64,000 bases of DNA from Labrys miyagiensis (GTDB lineage Bacteria; Pseudomonadota; Alphaproteobacteria; Rhizobiales; Labraceae): the NCBI RefSeq assembly GCF_030160835.1, contig NZ_BSPC01000005.1, positions 649,525 through 713,524 of the forward strand. The letters run 5' to 3'. A model generated the notes under the pieces. That model had not been told where the DNA came from. It saw only the letters and a list, made by a program, of their open reading frames with translations, and made no database searches. Numbering within the stretch: the first letter of the stretch is position 1; every line of letters starts with the position of its first letter. The translations under genes were made by a program, and so were the position numbers. Positions 16,072-24,976 of the stretch are shown here, in pieces.

Positions 16072-18891
16072 ATGTCGATTGCCGCCTCAAACCAGGAAGC
16101 CGCACCGACCGACGTTCCCGTCCTCGATACCACGGCCTATGGTGCTGGCCCCGACGACAACGTAACGGATACGTCGGAAAGCGCCGCGATCACCCATCAT
16201 TCAGCGATCATCGGCGGCAAGACCATCGCCTATACGGCTCGCGCGGGCCATCTCGTGGCGGTCGATCCGTCCTCCTCGAAGCCAAACGCAAAGTTCTTCT
16301 ATGTTTCCTTCACCGCAGACGGGATGGATCCGAGCACGCGGCCGGTCACGTTCTTCTACAATGGCGGGCCGGGTTCCTCCGCCGTGTTCCTGCTCTTGGG
16401 GTCCTTCTCACCGCGGCGCATCCATACCGACATGCCCGGCTTCACGCCGCCGCCGCCCTACCGGATGGAGGATAACCCCGACAGCCTGCTCGACCGCACC
16501 GACCTCGTCTACATCAACCCCATCGGTACCGGCTATTCGGCCGCCATCGCGCCGGCCAAGAATCGCGATTTCTGGGGGGTGGACCAGGACGCCCGCTCGA
16601 TCAAGCAGTTCATCAAGCGATATTTGACGGCGTTCGGCCGCTGGAACTCGCCGCGCTTCCTGTTCGGCGAGTCCTACGGCACGGCGCGCTCCTGCGTTCT
16701 CGCCTGGATGCTGCATGAGGATGGCATCGACCTGAACGGCATCGTGCTGCAATCGAGCGTGCTCGACTACCCGCCGACTTTTTCCAACCCCATCGGCCTG
16801 CTGCCGACCTTCGCCGCCGATGCCTGGTGGCACCAGAAGACAACCGTCTCGCCGCGACCGGCCGACCTGCCGAGCTTCATGACGCAAGTCATCGCCTTCG
16901 CCCAGGGCCCTTATGCCCAGGCGCTCGCAGCCTTCCCCAAGAGCGATCCGGCGACGACGCAGACGCTCAGCGAAATGCTCGGCATTTCCCCGGTCATGCT
17001 CGACTCCTGGGCGCTGAATGTCGAGGCCAACAACGGCATCACATCGTCATTCCTGGTGGCGCTGCTGCAGGACCAGGGGCTGGCGCTCGGCATCTATGAC
17101 GGACGGGTCAAAGCCATCGACACCGGCATCTCGGCCATCGTCGATCCGGCTTCGGGCTCCAACGATCCCACCATGACGGCGGTCTCGGGCGTCTATACCT
17201 CGATGTGGAACGTCTATCTCAACAATGACCTCCAATTCACCTCTACGTCCAACTTCGTCGACCTCAACGACCAGGCCTACGCGAACTGGGACTTCTCTCA
17301 TATCGATCCCACCCGGGCCCAGAAAGGCGGCAAGGATGCGAGCGGCAATCCGGTCGTCTACACGGCCGGCGATCTCGCCGCGGCCATGGCCGCCAATCCG
17401 GATCTGAAGGTCTTCTCCGCCAATGGCTATTTCGACGGCGTGACGCCCTTCTTCCAGACCAGGCTCACGCTCGATGCCATGCCGCTCGCCGACCCGAAGG
17501 CGCGCGCCAATCTGACGATCCGCGACTACCCCTCGGGACACATGATCTATCTCGACGGCGCCTCACGCGCGCAGATGAAGGCGGATCTGACCACGCTCTA
17601 TGACGGCGTCACCATGCAATTCGCAACGCGCGCCAGATTTGCCAGCTTGCTCGCGTCCTCGCGTGAGGCCGCCCGCCGACATCTCCGGCCTTATTTCAAG
17701 CGGCAGGAACAGGGCAGTGGCAGGCTGACCATGAGGGCCGCGCCGAGCGCCACCTCCTGGACCCTTCCTGACCTCTGCCGAGCCTATTCATGGCCGTCCG
17801 GGCTGAAGGGGGGCGGGGTGATCGCCATTATCGAACTCGACGGTGGCTATGTGACAAGCGACATCGAGGCGTTCTTCCGGTCGATCGGCAAGCCTTCGCC
17901 CACACTGAAGGATGTCGTGATCAGCGGGCCGGGAAACAGCCCCGGCCAGCACGAAGGCGATGCCGCGGATCCCGACGTCGAAGTGACGATGGACATCGAG
18001 ATTGCCGCCGCCGCCTATACGCTCGCGACCGGACAGCCGGCATCGATCCGCGTCTACTGGGTCGATGGGACCGACATGGGTGCCATTGCCGCCGCGATCT
18101 CGGCGGCGTCGGCGGATGGCTGCGATATCTGTTCGATCTCCTGGGGATCGGATGAGGCCAACTGGCAAGCGGCAGGTCAGCAGGCGGGCGTCGACTACGC
18201 AGGCAACCTCAACGCTGCGGCGAAGGCCGCCTCTTCCGGCGGCATGATCGTCTTCGCGGCTTCCGGCGACAATGATTCGTCGGATGGCGGCCCGACCCCG
18301 GCCAATGTCGATCTGCCCTCCTCCTCTCCCTTCGTGATCGGCTGCGGAGGCACCACGAAGACGCCCCAGGCGGAGACGGTGTGGAACAACGACCCTGGCA
18401 GCCCCAACGGAAACGGCACGGGCGGCGGCTTCTCCACGATCTTCCCGCCGCAGCCCTGGCAGGCGGGCGCGCCACAGGGCCCGGGTCGCATGGTTCCCGA
18501 TGTCGCCGGCAATGCCGATCCCTTCACCGGCTATCAGCTCTTCGTGCACGGCGCGTCGGTTCCGTTGGGGGGCACCAGCGCCGTGGCGCCGCTCTATGCC
18601 GGCCTGTTCGCCAGCTTCGGCACCAGGCTCGGCCTCGTGACGCCGAAGCTCTGGCTGAACCAGACCTGCTTCGCCGATATCGTCAGTGGCGATAACGGCT
18701 TCTACCGTGCGCGTATCGGACCCGATCCCTGCACCGGCCTCGGCGCCCCGATCGGGGACCGCCTGGCCAAGCTGTTCGGCGCCGTGCCCGCATCGGCCGA
18801 GGTCGTTGCGGCAGCGGGAGCAGTTGCCGAGCCTGCCTTGGCCGCCGCAGCCTTGCCACGTTCCGCGCCACGCCGAGGCAAGAGGGCGTGA
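16072..18891 (+). CDS. Fusion of a serine carboxypeptidase (S10) and a sedolisin (S53)
   Basis: A 939-residue protein with two complete serine peptidase domains. Residues about 40-515 are S10-like: NGGPGSSAV (97-105), catalytic SerGESYG (Ser201), Asp455 in NGYFDGVTP and His490 in PSGHMIYLD. Residues about 555-905 are S53-like: Glu637 and Asp641 in EVTMDIE, oxyanion Asp733 in SGDND, nucleophile Ser836 in GGTSAVAP, and a calcium-site end with FADI (Asp869) and GPDPCTGLG (Asp885). All expected catalytic residues are present. The usual S53 activation prodomain is absent; the S10 domain occupies its place. No signal peptide is evident. Sedolisins work at acid pH and S10 enzymes remove C-terminal residues, so sequential peptide breakdown is an inference. 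AGGAGG precedes the ATG. Confidence 0.92.
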   Translation: MSIAASNQEAAPTDVPVLDTTAYGAGPDDNVTDTSESAAITHHSAIIGGKTIAYTARAGHLVAVDPSSSKPNAKFFYVSFTADGMDPSTRPVTFFYNGGPGSSAVFLLLGSFSPRRIHTDMPGFTPPPPYRMEDNPDSLLDRTDLVYINPIGTGYSAAIAPAKNRDFWGVDQDARSIKQFIKRYLTAFGRWNSPRFLFGESYGTARSCVLAWMLHEDGIDLNGIVLQSSVLDYPPTFSNPIGLLPTFAADAWWHQKTTVSPRPADLPSFMTQVIAFAQGPYAQALAAFPKSDPATTQTLSEMLGISPVMLDSWALNVEANNGITSSFLVALLQDQGLALGIYDGRVKAIDTGISAIVDPASGSNDPTMTAVSGVYTSMWNVYLNNDLQFTSTSNFVDLNDQAYANWDFSHIDPTRAQKGGKDASGNPVVYTAGDLAAAMAANPDLKVFSANGYFDGVTPFFQTRLTLDAMPLADPKARANLTIRDYPSGHMIYLDGASRAQMKADLTTLYDGVTMQFATRARFASLLASSREAARRHLRPYFKRQEQGSGRLTMRAAPSATSWTLPDLCRAYSWPSGLKGGGVIAIIELDGGYVTSDIEAFFRSIGKPSPTLKDVVISGPGNSPGQHEGDAADPDVEVTMDIEIAAAAYTLATGQPASIRVYWVDGTDMGAIAAAISAASADGCDICSISWGSDEANWQAAGQQAGVDYAGNLNAAAKAASSGGMIVFAASGDNDSSDGGPTPANVDLPSSSPFVIGCGGTTKTPQAETVWNNDPGSPNGNGTGGGFSTIFPPQPWQAGAPQGPGRMVPDVAGNADPFTGYQLFVHGASVPLGGTSAVAPLYAGLFASFGTRLGLVTPKLWLNQTCFADIVSGDNGFYRARIGPDPCTGLGAPIGDRLAKLFGAVPASAEVVAAAGAVAEPALAAAALPRSAPRRGKRA

Positions 18892-18906
18892 GGTTGCTGC
18901 CTGCAC

Positions 18907-18941
18907 TTATCGCCCCGTCGACAGCGACGCCGGGGCGATAA
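18907..18941. terminator. Strong hairpin after the S10-S53 gene
   Basis: TTATCGCCCCG (18907-18917) pairs perfectly with CGGGGCGATAA (18931-18941), an 11-bp stem with a 13-base loop, 15 bases after the stop codon. It has no long T-tract, but position and strength suggest a transcription end. Confidence 0.65.
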
Positions 18942-18943
18942 AT

Positions 18944-19029
18944 CCTGGGATCGCAGGCATCCTTGCCTGCTTTTGGAACTGGGGCGCATGGGGATGGGAG
19001 GAGCAGGCAGGAATCCCTGCGCTCCCAGG
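18944..19029. repeat. REP-like inverted pair
   Basis: Starts CCTGGGATCGCAGGCATCC and ends CCCTGCGCTCCCAGG, with short inner palindromes (CAGGCATCCTTGCCTG). It is the same architecture as the other REP-like pairs, with a different inner sequence. It lies between convergent genes. Confidence 0.8.
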
Positions 19030-19030
19030 A

Positions 19031-20140
19031 TCACCCGATCCGCGTCTTTTCCAGCACCTTCTCGTCCAGCGCATAGCCCATGCCGGGCGCATCGCTCAGC
19101 GTGATCATGCCGTCGCTGCCAACGGCGAGCGGCTCGGTCATCATGAAGTCGCGGCGCGGCAGGCTCCATTCCGGGGGGTCGTAGGGGAATTCCACGAAGG
19201 GTGCATCGGCAAGGCCGGCGGTGAGGTGGACATTGGCGGCCACACCCATGCCGTTGGTCCAGGTATGCGGCGTGAACACGAGATTGTTCTCATGCGCCAT
19301 GGCGGCGACGCGGCGCAGGCCGGTGATGCCGCCCACCAGCGCGGCATCGGGCTGCAGCACGTCGAGGCAGCCGTCGCGGATGAGGTCGCGGAACTCGTAG
19401 AGCTCGCGCGTCATCTCGCCGCCGGCGATGCGCACATCGACCATTTCGCGCAGGCGCCGCATGCCCTCGCGGTCGGAACGGTGCAGCGGCTCCTCCATCC
19501 AGTAGACGCCGAGGCGTTCGAGTTCGCGCGCCACCGGCACGGCGTCCTTGAGCGACCAGGGCGCGTAGGCGTCCCAGGACATCCGCCAGCCCTGGTTGCA
19601 GTCGACCATCAAGTCGAGCTTGTGTCCGACGCGCCCGCGCACGGCTTCGAGCGCCTTGATGTCGGCGCGCCAGTCGCCGCGATGGAAGCGGATCTTCAGC
19701 GCCTTGAAGCCCTGGCCGAGATAGGCCTCGGCGGCCTCGGCGAGCTCCTCGGGCTTGCGTAGCGTGCCGGAGGAGGCATAGGCGGCCACCTTGTTGGAGA
19801 GGCCGCCGAGCAGCTTCCACACCGGCTGTCCCGTGATCTTGCCGGCAAGGTCCCACAGCGCCAGGTCGAGCGGCCAGCAGCGGCCGTAATGGAACTGGAT
19901 GTTGGAGAGGATGCGGTAATGGCGCTCGATCGCCATCGGATCCTCGCCGATGAATAAGCGTTCATGGCCGGCAAAGCCCGTCATGGTGTCGCCCGAACCA
20001 TAGCCTGTGACGCCCTCGTCGGTGGTGACGCGCACGATGGTGGCGTCGAAGGAGGTGCGCGGCTTGGAATCCCAGCTCGCGTGGAAGGGCGGGTCGAGGG
20101 GCAGGCGGTGGTGAGTGATCTCGATGCCGGTGATTTTCAT
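19031..20140 (-). CDS. Enolase-superfamily dehydratase/racemase (mandelate racemase/MLE family)
   Basis: The 369-residue enzyme has a capping domain and a TIM barrel. All catalytic positions are visible: KALKIR (Lys149, Arg151), metal ligands Asp180 in MVDCNQGW, Glu in WMEEP (about 216) and Glu242 in GGEM. The His-Asp dyad is His292 in PHTW with Asp265 in QPDAA. This is the mandelate-racemase subgroup pattern, commonly a sugar-acid dehydratase; the substrate is not decidable. The ATG complementary to 20138-20140 starts the conserved MKITGIEITHHRL. It shares a strand with the ALDH and iron-ADH genes and may form a catabolic unit with them. Confidence 0.9.
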   Translation of the reverse strand: MKITGIEITHHRLPLDPPFHASWDSKPRTSFDATIVRVTTDEGVTGYGSGDTMTGFAGHERLFIGEDPMAIERHYRILSNIQFHYGRCWPLDLALWDLAGKITGQPVWKLLGGLSNKVAAYASSGTLRKPEELAEAAEAYLGQGFKALKIRFHRGDWRADIKALEAVRGRVGHKLDLMVDCNQGWRMSWDAYAPWSLKDAVPVARELERLGVYWMEEPLHRSDREGMRRLREMVDVRIAGGEMTRELYEFRDLIRDGCLDVLQPDAALVGGITGLRRVAAMAHENNLVFTPHTWTNGMGVAANVHLTAGLADAPFVEFPYDPPEWSLPRRDFMMTEPLAVGSDGMITLSDAPGMGYALDEKVLEKTRIG

Positions 20141-20158
20141 GGGGGATCCTGGGTGTTG

Positions 20159-20270
20159 CGTCATCCCGGAAGCGCGAAGCGCTATCCGGGACCGTGTGCC
20201 GATTAATCCTGATGGCGATCCCGGATCTGCGAGGCGTTACTGCGTGCCGCACCGCCTCCGGGATGACGTC
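20159..20270. repeat. Intergenic inverted repeat (CGTCATCCCGG type)
   Basis: Starts CGTCATCCCGGAAGCGCG and ends CTCCGGGATGACG, giving arms that pair at the ends. It lies between the dehydratase and aldehyde dehydrogenase genes. A related copy is at 55235-55376. Such repeats are widespread in this bacterial order. Confidence 0.78.
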
Positions 20271-21773
20271 TTACGCGTAAGCCGTCCAGACCGTCTTGAA
20301 ATCCATGTACTTCTCGATGGCATGCGGCGAGCGATCCCGCCCGAAGCCCGATTGCCGGAAGCCACCGAAGGGTGTCGCCAGCGAAGACTTGTCGAAGCAG
20401 TTCACCCATACCGTACCGGCACGCAAATCGCGCGTGAAGCGATGGGCGGCGCCCATGTCCCTGGTCCACACCGCGGCGGCGAGGCCGTAGATCGAATCAT
20501 TGGCGATCTTCAGCGCCTCGGCTTCGTCCTCGAAGCTGGTCACCACCACCACCGGACCGAAGATCTCCTCGCGCGCCACACGGTGCTCAGGCCTGACGCC
20601 GTCGAGGATAGTGGCCTCGACATAATAGCCGCCGATCTCCTCCATCACGCGCTTCCCACCCTGCGCAACAACGGCGCCCTCGCTGGTGCCGATGCCGATA
20701 TAATTGAGCACGCGCTCCATATGGCCCTTCTCGACCAGTGCGCCCATCTGGGCGGCGGGATCGAGCGGATGGCCGAGCGGGATCTGCTGGGCGGCGACCT
20801 CGCCGATCTTCCTGACCAGCGCATCCTTGATCGAGGCATGGGCGATCACGCGCGAGCCGGCATGGCAGGTTTCGCCCTGGTTGTAGTAGATGCCCCAGGC
20901 GATGCCGGAGGCGGCGGCGTCGAGATCGGCGTCGGCGAGCACGACATGCGGGCTCTTGCCGCCGCATTCGAGCGCCACGCGCTTCAGATTGCTCTCGCCG
21001 GCATAGCGCATCATCAGCTTGCCGACCTCGGTGGAGCCGGTGAAGGAGATCATGTCGACATCGGCATGGAGAGCGAGCGGCTTGCCGGCCTTCTCGCCGA
21101 AGCCGGGCACGACATTGAGCACGCCGTCCGGCAGGCCCGCCTGCTTCGCCAACTCGCCGAGGCGCAGGGCCGAGAGCGGCGACTGTTCGGCGGGCTTCAG
21201 CACCACGGAGTTGCCGGCCACCAGCGCCGGGCCGATCTTCCAGGCGGTGATGATCAGCGGGTAGTTCCAGGGCACGATGGCACCGATCACGCCGAGCGGC
21301 TCGCGGCGCACGATGGCGAGGTCGTTCGGGCCGGTGGGCGCCACTTCATCGAAGCTCTTGTCGGCGAACTCGGCGTAATACTGGATGCAGTCGGCGCAGA
21401 ACGGCACGTCGACGGCCAACGAATTGCCGATCACCTTGCCGACATCGAGGGTTTCGAGCAGGGCCAGGTGCTCGAGATCGGCGCGGATCAACTCGGCGAA
21501 TCGCAGCAGGATGCGCTTTTTCTCGGCCGGAGCCTTGTGGCGCCAGCGGCCGTCCTCGAAGGCGGCGCGCGCGGCCTTGACGGCGGCCTCGATGTCCTCG
21601 GCACCGCAATCGGCGACTTCGGCGATGACGCGCCCGTCGATGGGCGAGGTCTTGGCGAAGGTGGCGCCGGAGCGGGCGGGGACGTAGGCGCCATCGATGA
21701 AGGCGCGGCCTTCCGCCTTGAGCGCGGCGGCCTTGGCTTCCCAGTCGGAGCGGGTGGGGGATTTGTCGAGCAT
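20271..21773 (-). CDS. Aldehyde dehydrogenase (PuuC/betaine-aldehyde-dehydrogenase-like)
   Basis: A 500-residue NAD(P)-dependent aldehyde dehydrogenase. Key segments: PWNYPLIITAWKIGPALVAGNSVVLKPAEQSPLSAL, FTGSTEVGKLMMRYAGESNLKRVALECGGKSP (catalytic Glu in LECGGKSP) and the nucleophile in YNQGETCHAGSRV, then EEIFGPVVVVTSFEDEAEAL. The pattern best fits gamma-glutamyl-aminobutyraldehyde or betaine aldehyde dehydrogenases. The start is MLDKSPTRSDWEAK; a longer open frame runs into the repeat upstream. The iron-ADH gene next upstream could feed it an aldehyde. Confidence 0.9.
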   Translation of the reverse strand: MLDKSPTRSDWEAKAAALKAEGRAFIDGAYVPARSGATFAKTSPIDGRVIAEVADCGAEDIEAAVKAARAAFEDGRWRHKAPAEKKRILLRFAELIRADLEHLALLETLDVGKVIGNSLAVDVPFCADCIQYYAEFADKSFDEVAPTGPNDLAIVRREPLGVIGAIVPWNYPLIITAWKIGPALVAGNSVVLKPAEQSPLSALRLGELAKQAGLPDGVLNVVPGFGEKAGKPLALHADVDMISFTGSTEVGKLMMRYAGESNLKRVALECGGKSPHVVLADADLDAAASGIAWGIYYNQGETCHAGSRVIAHASIKDALVRKIGEVAAQQIPLGHPLDPAAQMGALVEKGHMERVLNYIGIGTSEGAVVAQGGKRVMEEIGGYYVEATILDGVRPEHRVAREEIFGPVVVVTSFEDEAEALKIANDSIYGLAAAVWTRDMGAAHRFTRDLRAGTVWVNCFDKSSLATPFGGFRQSGFGRDRSPHAIEKYMDFKTVWTAYA

Positions 21774-21780
21774 TGGAGAT

Positions 21781-21866
21781 CCTGGGAGCGCGGACATCTT
21801 GTCCGCTCTTGGAAACGTTGAGTTCTACGACAAGGGAGGAGCCGGCTGGAAAGCCGGCGGTCCCAG
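21781..21866. repeat. REP-like pair with non-matching arms
   Basis: The left arm CTGGGAGCGCGGACATC is followed by its inner partner TGTCCGC. The right arm is GCCGGCTGGAAAGCCGGC then GGTCCCAG. Outer ends pair (CTGGGA with TCCCAG) while inner cores differ, so this looks like a hybrid of two sub-types. It fills the ALDH/iron-ADH intergenic gap. Confidence 0.78.
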
Positions 21867-23027
21867 CTAGGCCTGCGTCAGCACGCACTCGGCGAAGCGC
21901 AGCAGGTCGGCATCCTCGATGGTACGGCGGTTGGAAGCCCGCATCGCCGCGTTCTCCGGCCGGCTCATCTGGTCGGCGAGGCGCGTGGGGGTAATGCCCG
22001 CGAACTCGTCGGCGAGCGAGACCTTGATGCCGATCGAGCGCACCAGCCGGTCGAAGGCAGCGGGGAGGTCGGCGGCCGATTTCAGGCCCATGGCCCGGGC
22101 GGCGGCGGTGAAGCGTCCATCATCACCCTCGATGTTCCAGCCGAGGGTGGCGATCATGCCGAGCGCCACCGAGCGGCCGTGCTGCACCGGACGCAGCGAG
22201 CCGAGCGCGTGGCCGATATTGTGCGCGACCGCCGTGCCGCAATTGTCGATGGCGACACCGGCGAGCGCGGCGGCGCGCTGCAGGCCCTCGCGGGCGGCGA
22301 GGTCGCTGCCCTTGCCGACGGCATCGGCCAGGTTGGCGCTGGCGAGGCGGATCGCTTCATGCGCATAGACATTGTTAGCCGGCGTCGCATTGCCGTTGGT
22401 GCTGGCTTCCAGCGCATGGACGAGGGCGTCGATGCCGGTCCAGGCCGTCAGCACCGGCGGCAGGGATAGCGTGGTTTCGGGGTCCAGGATCACCTCATCC
22501 GGCTTCAGCTCCTCGCCCCACAGCCAGACCTTGGCTTTGTCGGCGCGGGTGAGGATGGCAGTGCGGGTGCATTCCGAGCCGGTGCCCGACGTGGTGGGGA
22601 TGACGAGTGAAACGAGACGCTTGCGCGGGAACGAGCGGGCGCAGAGCGCATAGTCTTCAGCCGAGCGGCGCGCCGTGGCGGCAGTGGTGGCGATGGCGGC
22701 GACGACCTTGCCGAGGTCGAGCGCCGAGCCTCCGCCCAGCGAGACTACCGCCTTGGCCTTGGTGCGCCGGGCCTGCGCCGCGGCGGCATCGGCCGAGACG
22801 ATGGTGGGGTCGCCCGCGAATTCGGAAAAGACGGAAACGCCGAGCCCGGCTTTCCTCAGCGAGGCCTCGACATCGTCGATGAGGCCGGTAGCCTTCAGGC
22901 CGGGATCGGCGACAAGCAGCACCTGCGCGCCCTTGCCAAGCCTGGCGGACGCCAGTTCGCCGGCTAATTCACGAGCGCCGGGGCCGCCGGTGATGCGCGG
23001 CAGATGGGAGAGCTGGTAGCGGGCCAT
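21867..23027 (-). CDS. Iron-containing alcohol dehydrogenase (group III)
   Basis: The 386-residue enzyme has a Rossmann N-terminus (MARYQLSHLPRITGGPGARELAG) with VVSLGGGSALDLGKVVAAIA as the dinucleotide GGGS loop. Metal-binding candidates lie in WTGIDALVHALEA (Asp, His) and GTAVAHNIGHALG (His, His). It would interconvert an alcohol and an aldehyde or ketone with NAD(P). The start is the ATG complementary to 23025-23027, where homology begins; 33 upstream codons come from a repeat. It is likely cotranscribed with the downstream ALDH gene. Confidence 0.9.
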   Translation of the reverse strand: MARYQLSHLPRITGGPGARELAGELASARLGKGAQVLLVADPGLKATGLIDDVEASLRKAGLGVSVFSEFAGDPTIVSADAAAAQARRTKAKAVVSLGGGSALDLGKVVAAIATTAATARRSAEDYALCARSFPRKRLVSLVIPTTSGTGSECTRTAILTRADKAKVWLWGEELKPDEVILDPETTLSLPPVLTAWTGIDALVHALEASTNGNATPANNVYAHEAIRLASANLADAVGKGSDLAAREGLQRAAALAGVAIDNCGTAVAHNIGHALGSLRPVQHGRSVALGMIATLGWNIEGDDGRFTAAARAMGLKSAADLPAAFDRLVRSIGIKVSLADEFAGITPTRLADQMSRPENAAMRASNRRTIEDADLLRFAECVLTQA

Positions 23028-23048
23028 GGTGGATCTCGTATTTGGGGT

Positions 23049-23118
23049 GCTGGTCTTCAGACCGGCATGAAACGCGGCGCTTGCCACAAGAGGCGGGTCT
23101 GAAGGCCCGCCTCCCGAA
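23049..23118. repeat. REP-like pair (GTCTTCAGAC type)
   Basis: The left part has GGTCTTCAGACC and the right part GGCGGGTCTGAAGGCCCGCC. It is a diverged version of the pair at 6825-6909. It sits upstream of the iron-ADH start, in the divergent gap before the second MttB gene. From 23119 to 23269 nothing else is recognised, though both promoters should be here. Confidence 0.7.
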
Positions 23119-23269
23119 AGCACCATTTCCAGCCAACTCTAACCGCAGCCCTTTCGCGCCGGGCGCGCCTTAATTCGATGAGGCAATCCAAAAATGCGAT
23201 AGCCCCCTTTCGCCATGGCGAACGCTCCGGGCGCACGCTAGGTTTCCAGGAGAAAAGGAACCGCCCGTC

Positions 23270-24835
23270 ATGGAAACCCCGCCGGAACTCTCCCTCGAAA
23301 CCACCGAAAAGCCGCGCCGCCGCGGCCGCGAGGAGCGCCAGCGCGCGGGCAGCTCGGCGCCGGTCTATCGTCCCCAGCCCAAGCGCCCCTTCCCGGCTGT
23401 GAACGCCGTCTCCGAGGATCAGCTCGAAGCCATCCATAACGCGTCGATGCAGATCCTGGAGGAGATGGGCATCGAGGTACTGCATGACGAGGCCAGGGCC
23501 ATTCTCAAGGCGGCCGGCGCCGATGTCGCGCCTGATACGAACAGGGTGCGCTTCGATCGCGGCCTGGTCGAATCGAAGCTCGGCCTCGCCCCCAGGAGCG
23601 TCACCCTGCATGCACGCAATCCGAACCGGAACCTCACCATCGGCGGCGACCATCTTGCCTTCTGCTCGGTGGCGAGTGCGCCCAACGTGGCCGACCGCGA
23701 TGGTGGCCGCCGGCCCGGCAACCGCCGCGACTTCCAGAACCTCATCCGCCTCGGCCAGACCCTCGACACCGTGCATCTGTGGGGCGGCTACCCGGTGGAG
23801 CCCGCCGACATCCATGCCTCGGTGCGCCATCTCGATGCGCTCTATGACCTGCTGACCCTGTCCGACAAGCCTGTCCATGCCTATTCGCTTGGGCGCGAGC
23901 GCAACCTCGATGCCTTCGAGCTGGTGCGGATCGCGCGCGGCATCGACCGCGAGACGCTGGATCGCGAGGTTTCGCTCTTCACCATCATCAATTCCAATTC
24001 GCCGCTGCGTCTCGATATTCCGATGATGGAAGGCGTCATCCAGATGGCGCGGCATAACCAGCTCACCGTGCTCACGCCGTTCACGCTGGCCGGAGCCATG
24101 GCGCCGGTCACTATCGCCGGGGCGGTGGCCCAGCAGAATGCCGAGGCGCTGGCCGGGCTGGTGCTGTCGCAGTCAGTGCGTCCAGGCGCGCCCTTCGCCT
24201 ATGGCGGCTTCACCTCGAATGTCGACATGAAGACCGGCGCGCCCGCCTTCGGCACGCCCGAGCAGATGAAGGCCGCTCTCGTCGGCGGCCAGCTTGCCCG
24301 CCGCTATGGCCTGCCCTACCGCTCCTCCAACACCAATGCCGCCAATACCATCGACGCCCAGGCCGCCTATGAGAGCGTGTTCTCGCTCTGGGGCGCCGTG
24401 ATGGGCGGCGTGAACCTGCTGATGCATGGCGCCGGCTGGATGGAAGGCGGCCTCCATGCTTCCTTCGAGAAAATGGTGATCGACGCCGATCTGCTCGACA
24501 TGATCACCAATTTCCTGATGCCGTTCCAGGTCAATGACGACGAACTGGCGCTCGACGCTATCCGCGAGGTCGGCCCGGGCGGCCATTTCTTCGGCTGCGC
24601 CCATACCCAGGCCCGCTACCGCACCGCCTTCTTCGCGCCGATGATCTCGGACTGGCGCAATTACGAGACCTGGCAGGAAGCGGGTTCGCCCACGGCCTAT
24701 GACCGCGCCAACCGGCTCTACAAGGATCGGCTGGAGGCCTATCAGGAACCTCCGATGGATCCCGCCATCCGGGAGGAGCTCGCCGCTTTTGTCGCCAAGC
24801 GCAAGGAAGAAGGCGGCGCGCCGACGGATTTTTGA
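23270..24835 (+). CDS. Trimethylamine methyltransferase family protein (MttB-like, non-pyrrolysine), copy 2
   Basis: A 521-residue paralogue of the gene at 2954. A basic, disordered N-terminus (KPRRRGREERQRAG) precedes the barrel, which starts at VSEDQLEAIHNASMQILEEMGIEVL. Shared family segments include LAGAMAPVTIAGAVAQQNAEALAGLVL, FGTPEQMKAALVGGQLARRYGLPYRSSNTN, LMHGAGWMEGG and EVGPGGHFFGCAHTQARY. No amber codon interrupts it. A DMGDH-like flavoprotein gene follows on the same strand 141 bases downstream, supporting a role in using a methylated amine or betaine; the substrate is unproven. Confidence 0.91.
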   Translation: METPPELSLETTEKPRRRGREERQRAGSSAPVYRPQPKRPFPAVNAVSEDQLEAIHNASMQILEEMGIEVLHDEARAILKAAGADVAPDTNRVRFDRGLVESKLGLAPRSVTLHARNPNRNLTIGGDHLAFCSVASAPNVADRDGGRRPGNRRDFQNLIRLGQTLDTVHLWGGYPVEPADIHASVRHLDALYDLLTLSDKPVHAYSLGRERNLDAFELVRIARGIDRETLDREVSLFTIINSNSPLRLDIPMMEGVIQMARHNQLTVLTPFTLAGAMAPVTIAGAVAQQNAEALAGLVLSQSVRPGAPFAYGGFTSNVDMKTGAPAFGTPEQMKAALVGGQLARRYGLPYRSSNTNAANTIDAQAAYESVFSLWGAVMGGVNLLMHGAGWMEGGLHASFEKMVIDADLLDMITNFLMPFQVNDDELALDAIREVGPGGHFFGCAHTQARYRTAFFAPMISDWRNYETWQEAGSPTAYDRANRLYKDRLEAYQEPPMDPAIREELAAFVAKRKEEGGAPTDF

Positions 24836-24837
24836 TG

Positions 24838-24930
24838 TTTCCCGGGTGCGCGGACGTCTCGTCCGCATCTTGGAAATGACTTGCTTGATGGAAGGGAAGA
24901 TGCGGACGAGACGTCCGCGCACCCGGGAAA
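24838..24930. repeat. REP-like pair, near-perfect 34-bp arms
   Basis: Starts TTTCCCGGGTGCGCGGACG and ends CGTCCGCGCACCCGGGAAA. The arms pair along about 34 bases around a 25-base centre, and each contains the inner palindrome GCGGACGTCTCGTCCGC. It is the best preserved copy, between two co-oriented genes. It could form a very stable mRNA hairpin. Confidence 0.9.
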
Positions 24931-24976
24931 TCGCCGCCTTCTACTGCTCACTCTCGACCCTAGGATACCGCTCCCC

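Noticed and set aside
2954-24835. Pyrrolysine-containing MttB
   Set aside because: Both MttB homologues are full length with no internal amber codon, so they are the non-pyrrolysine type.
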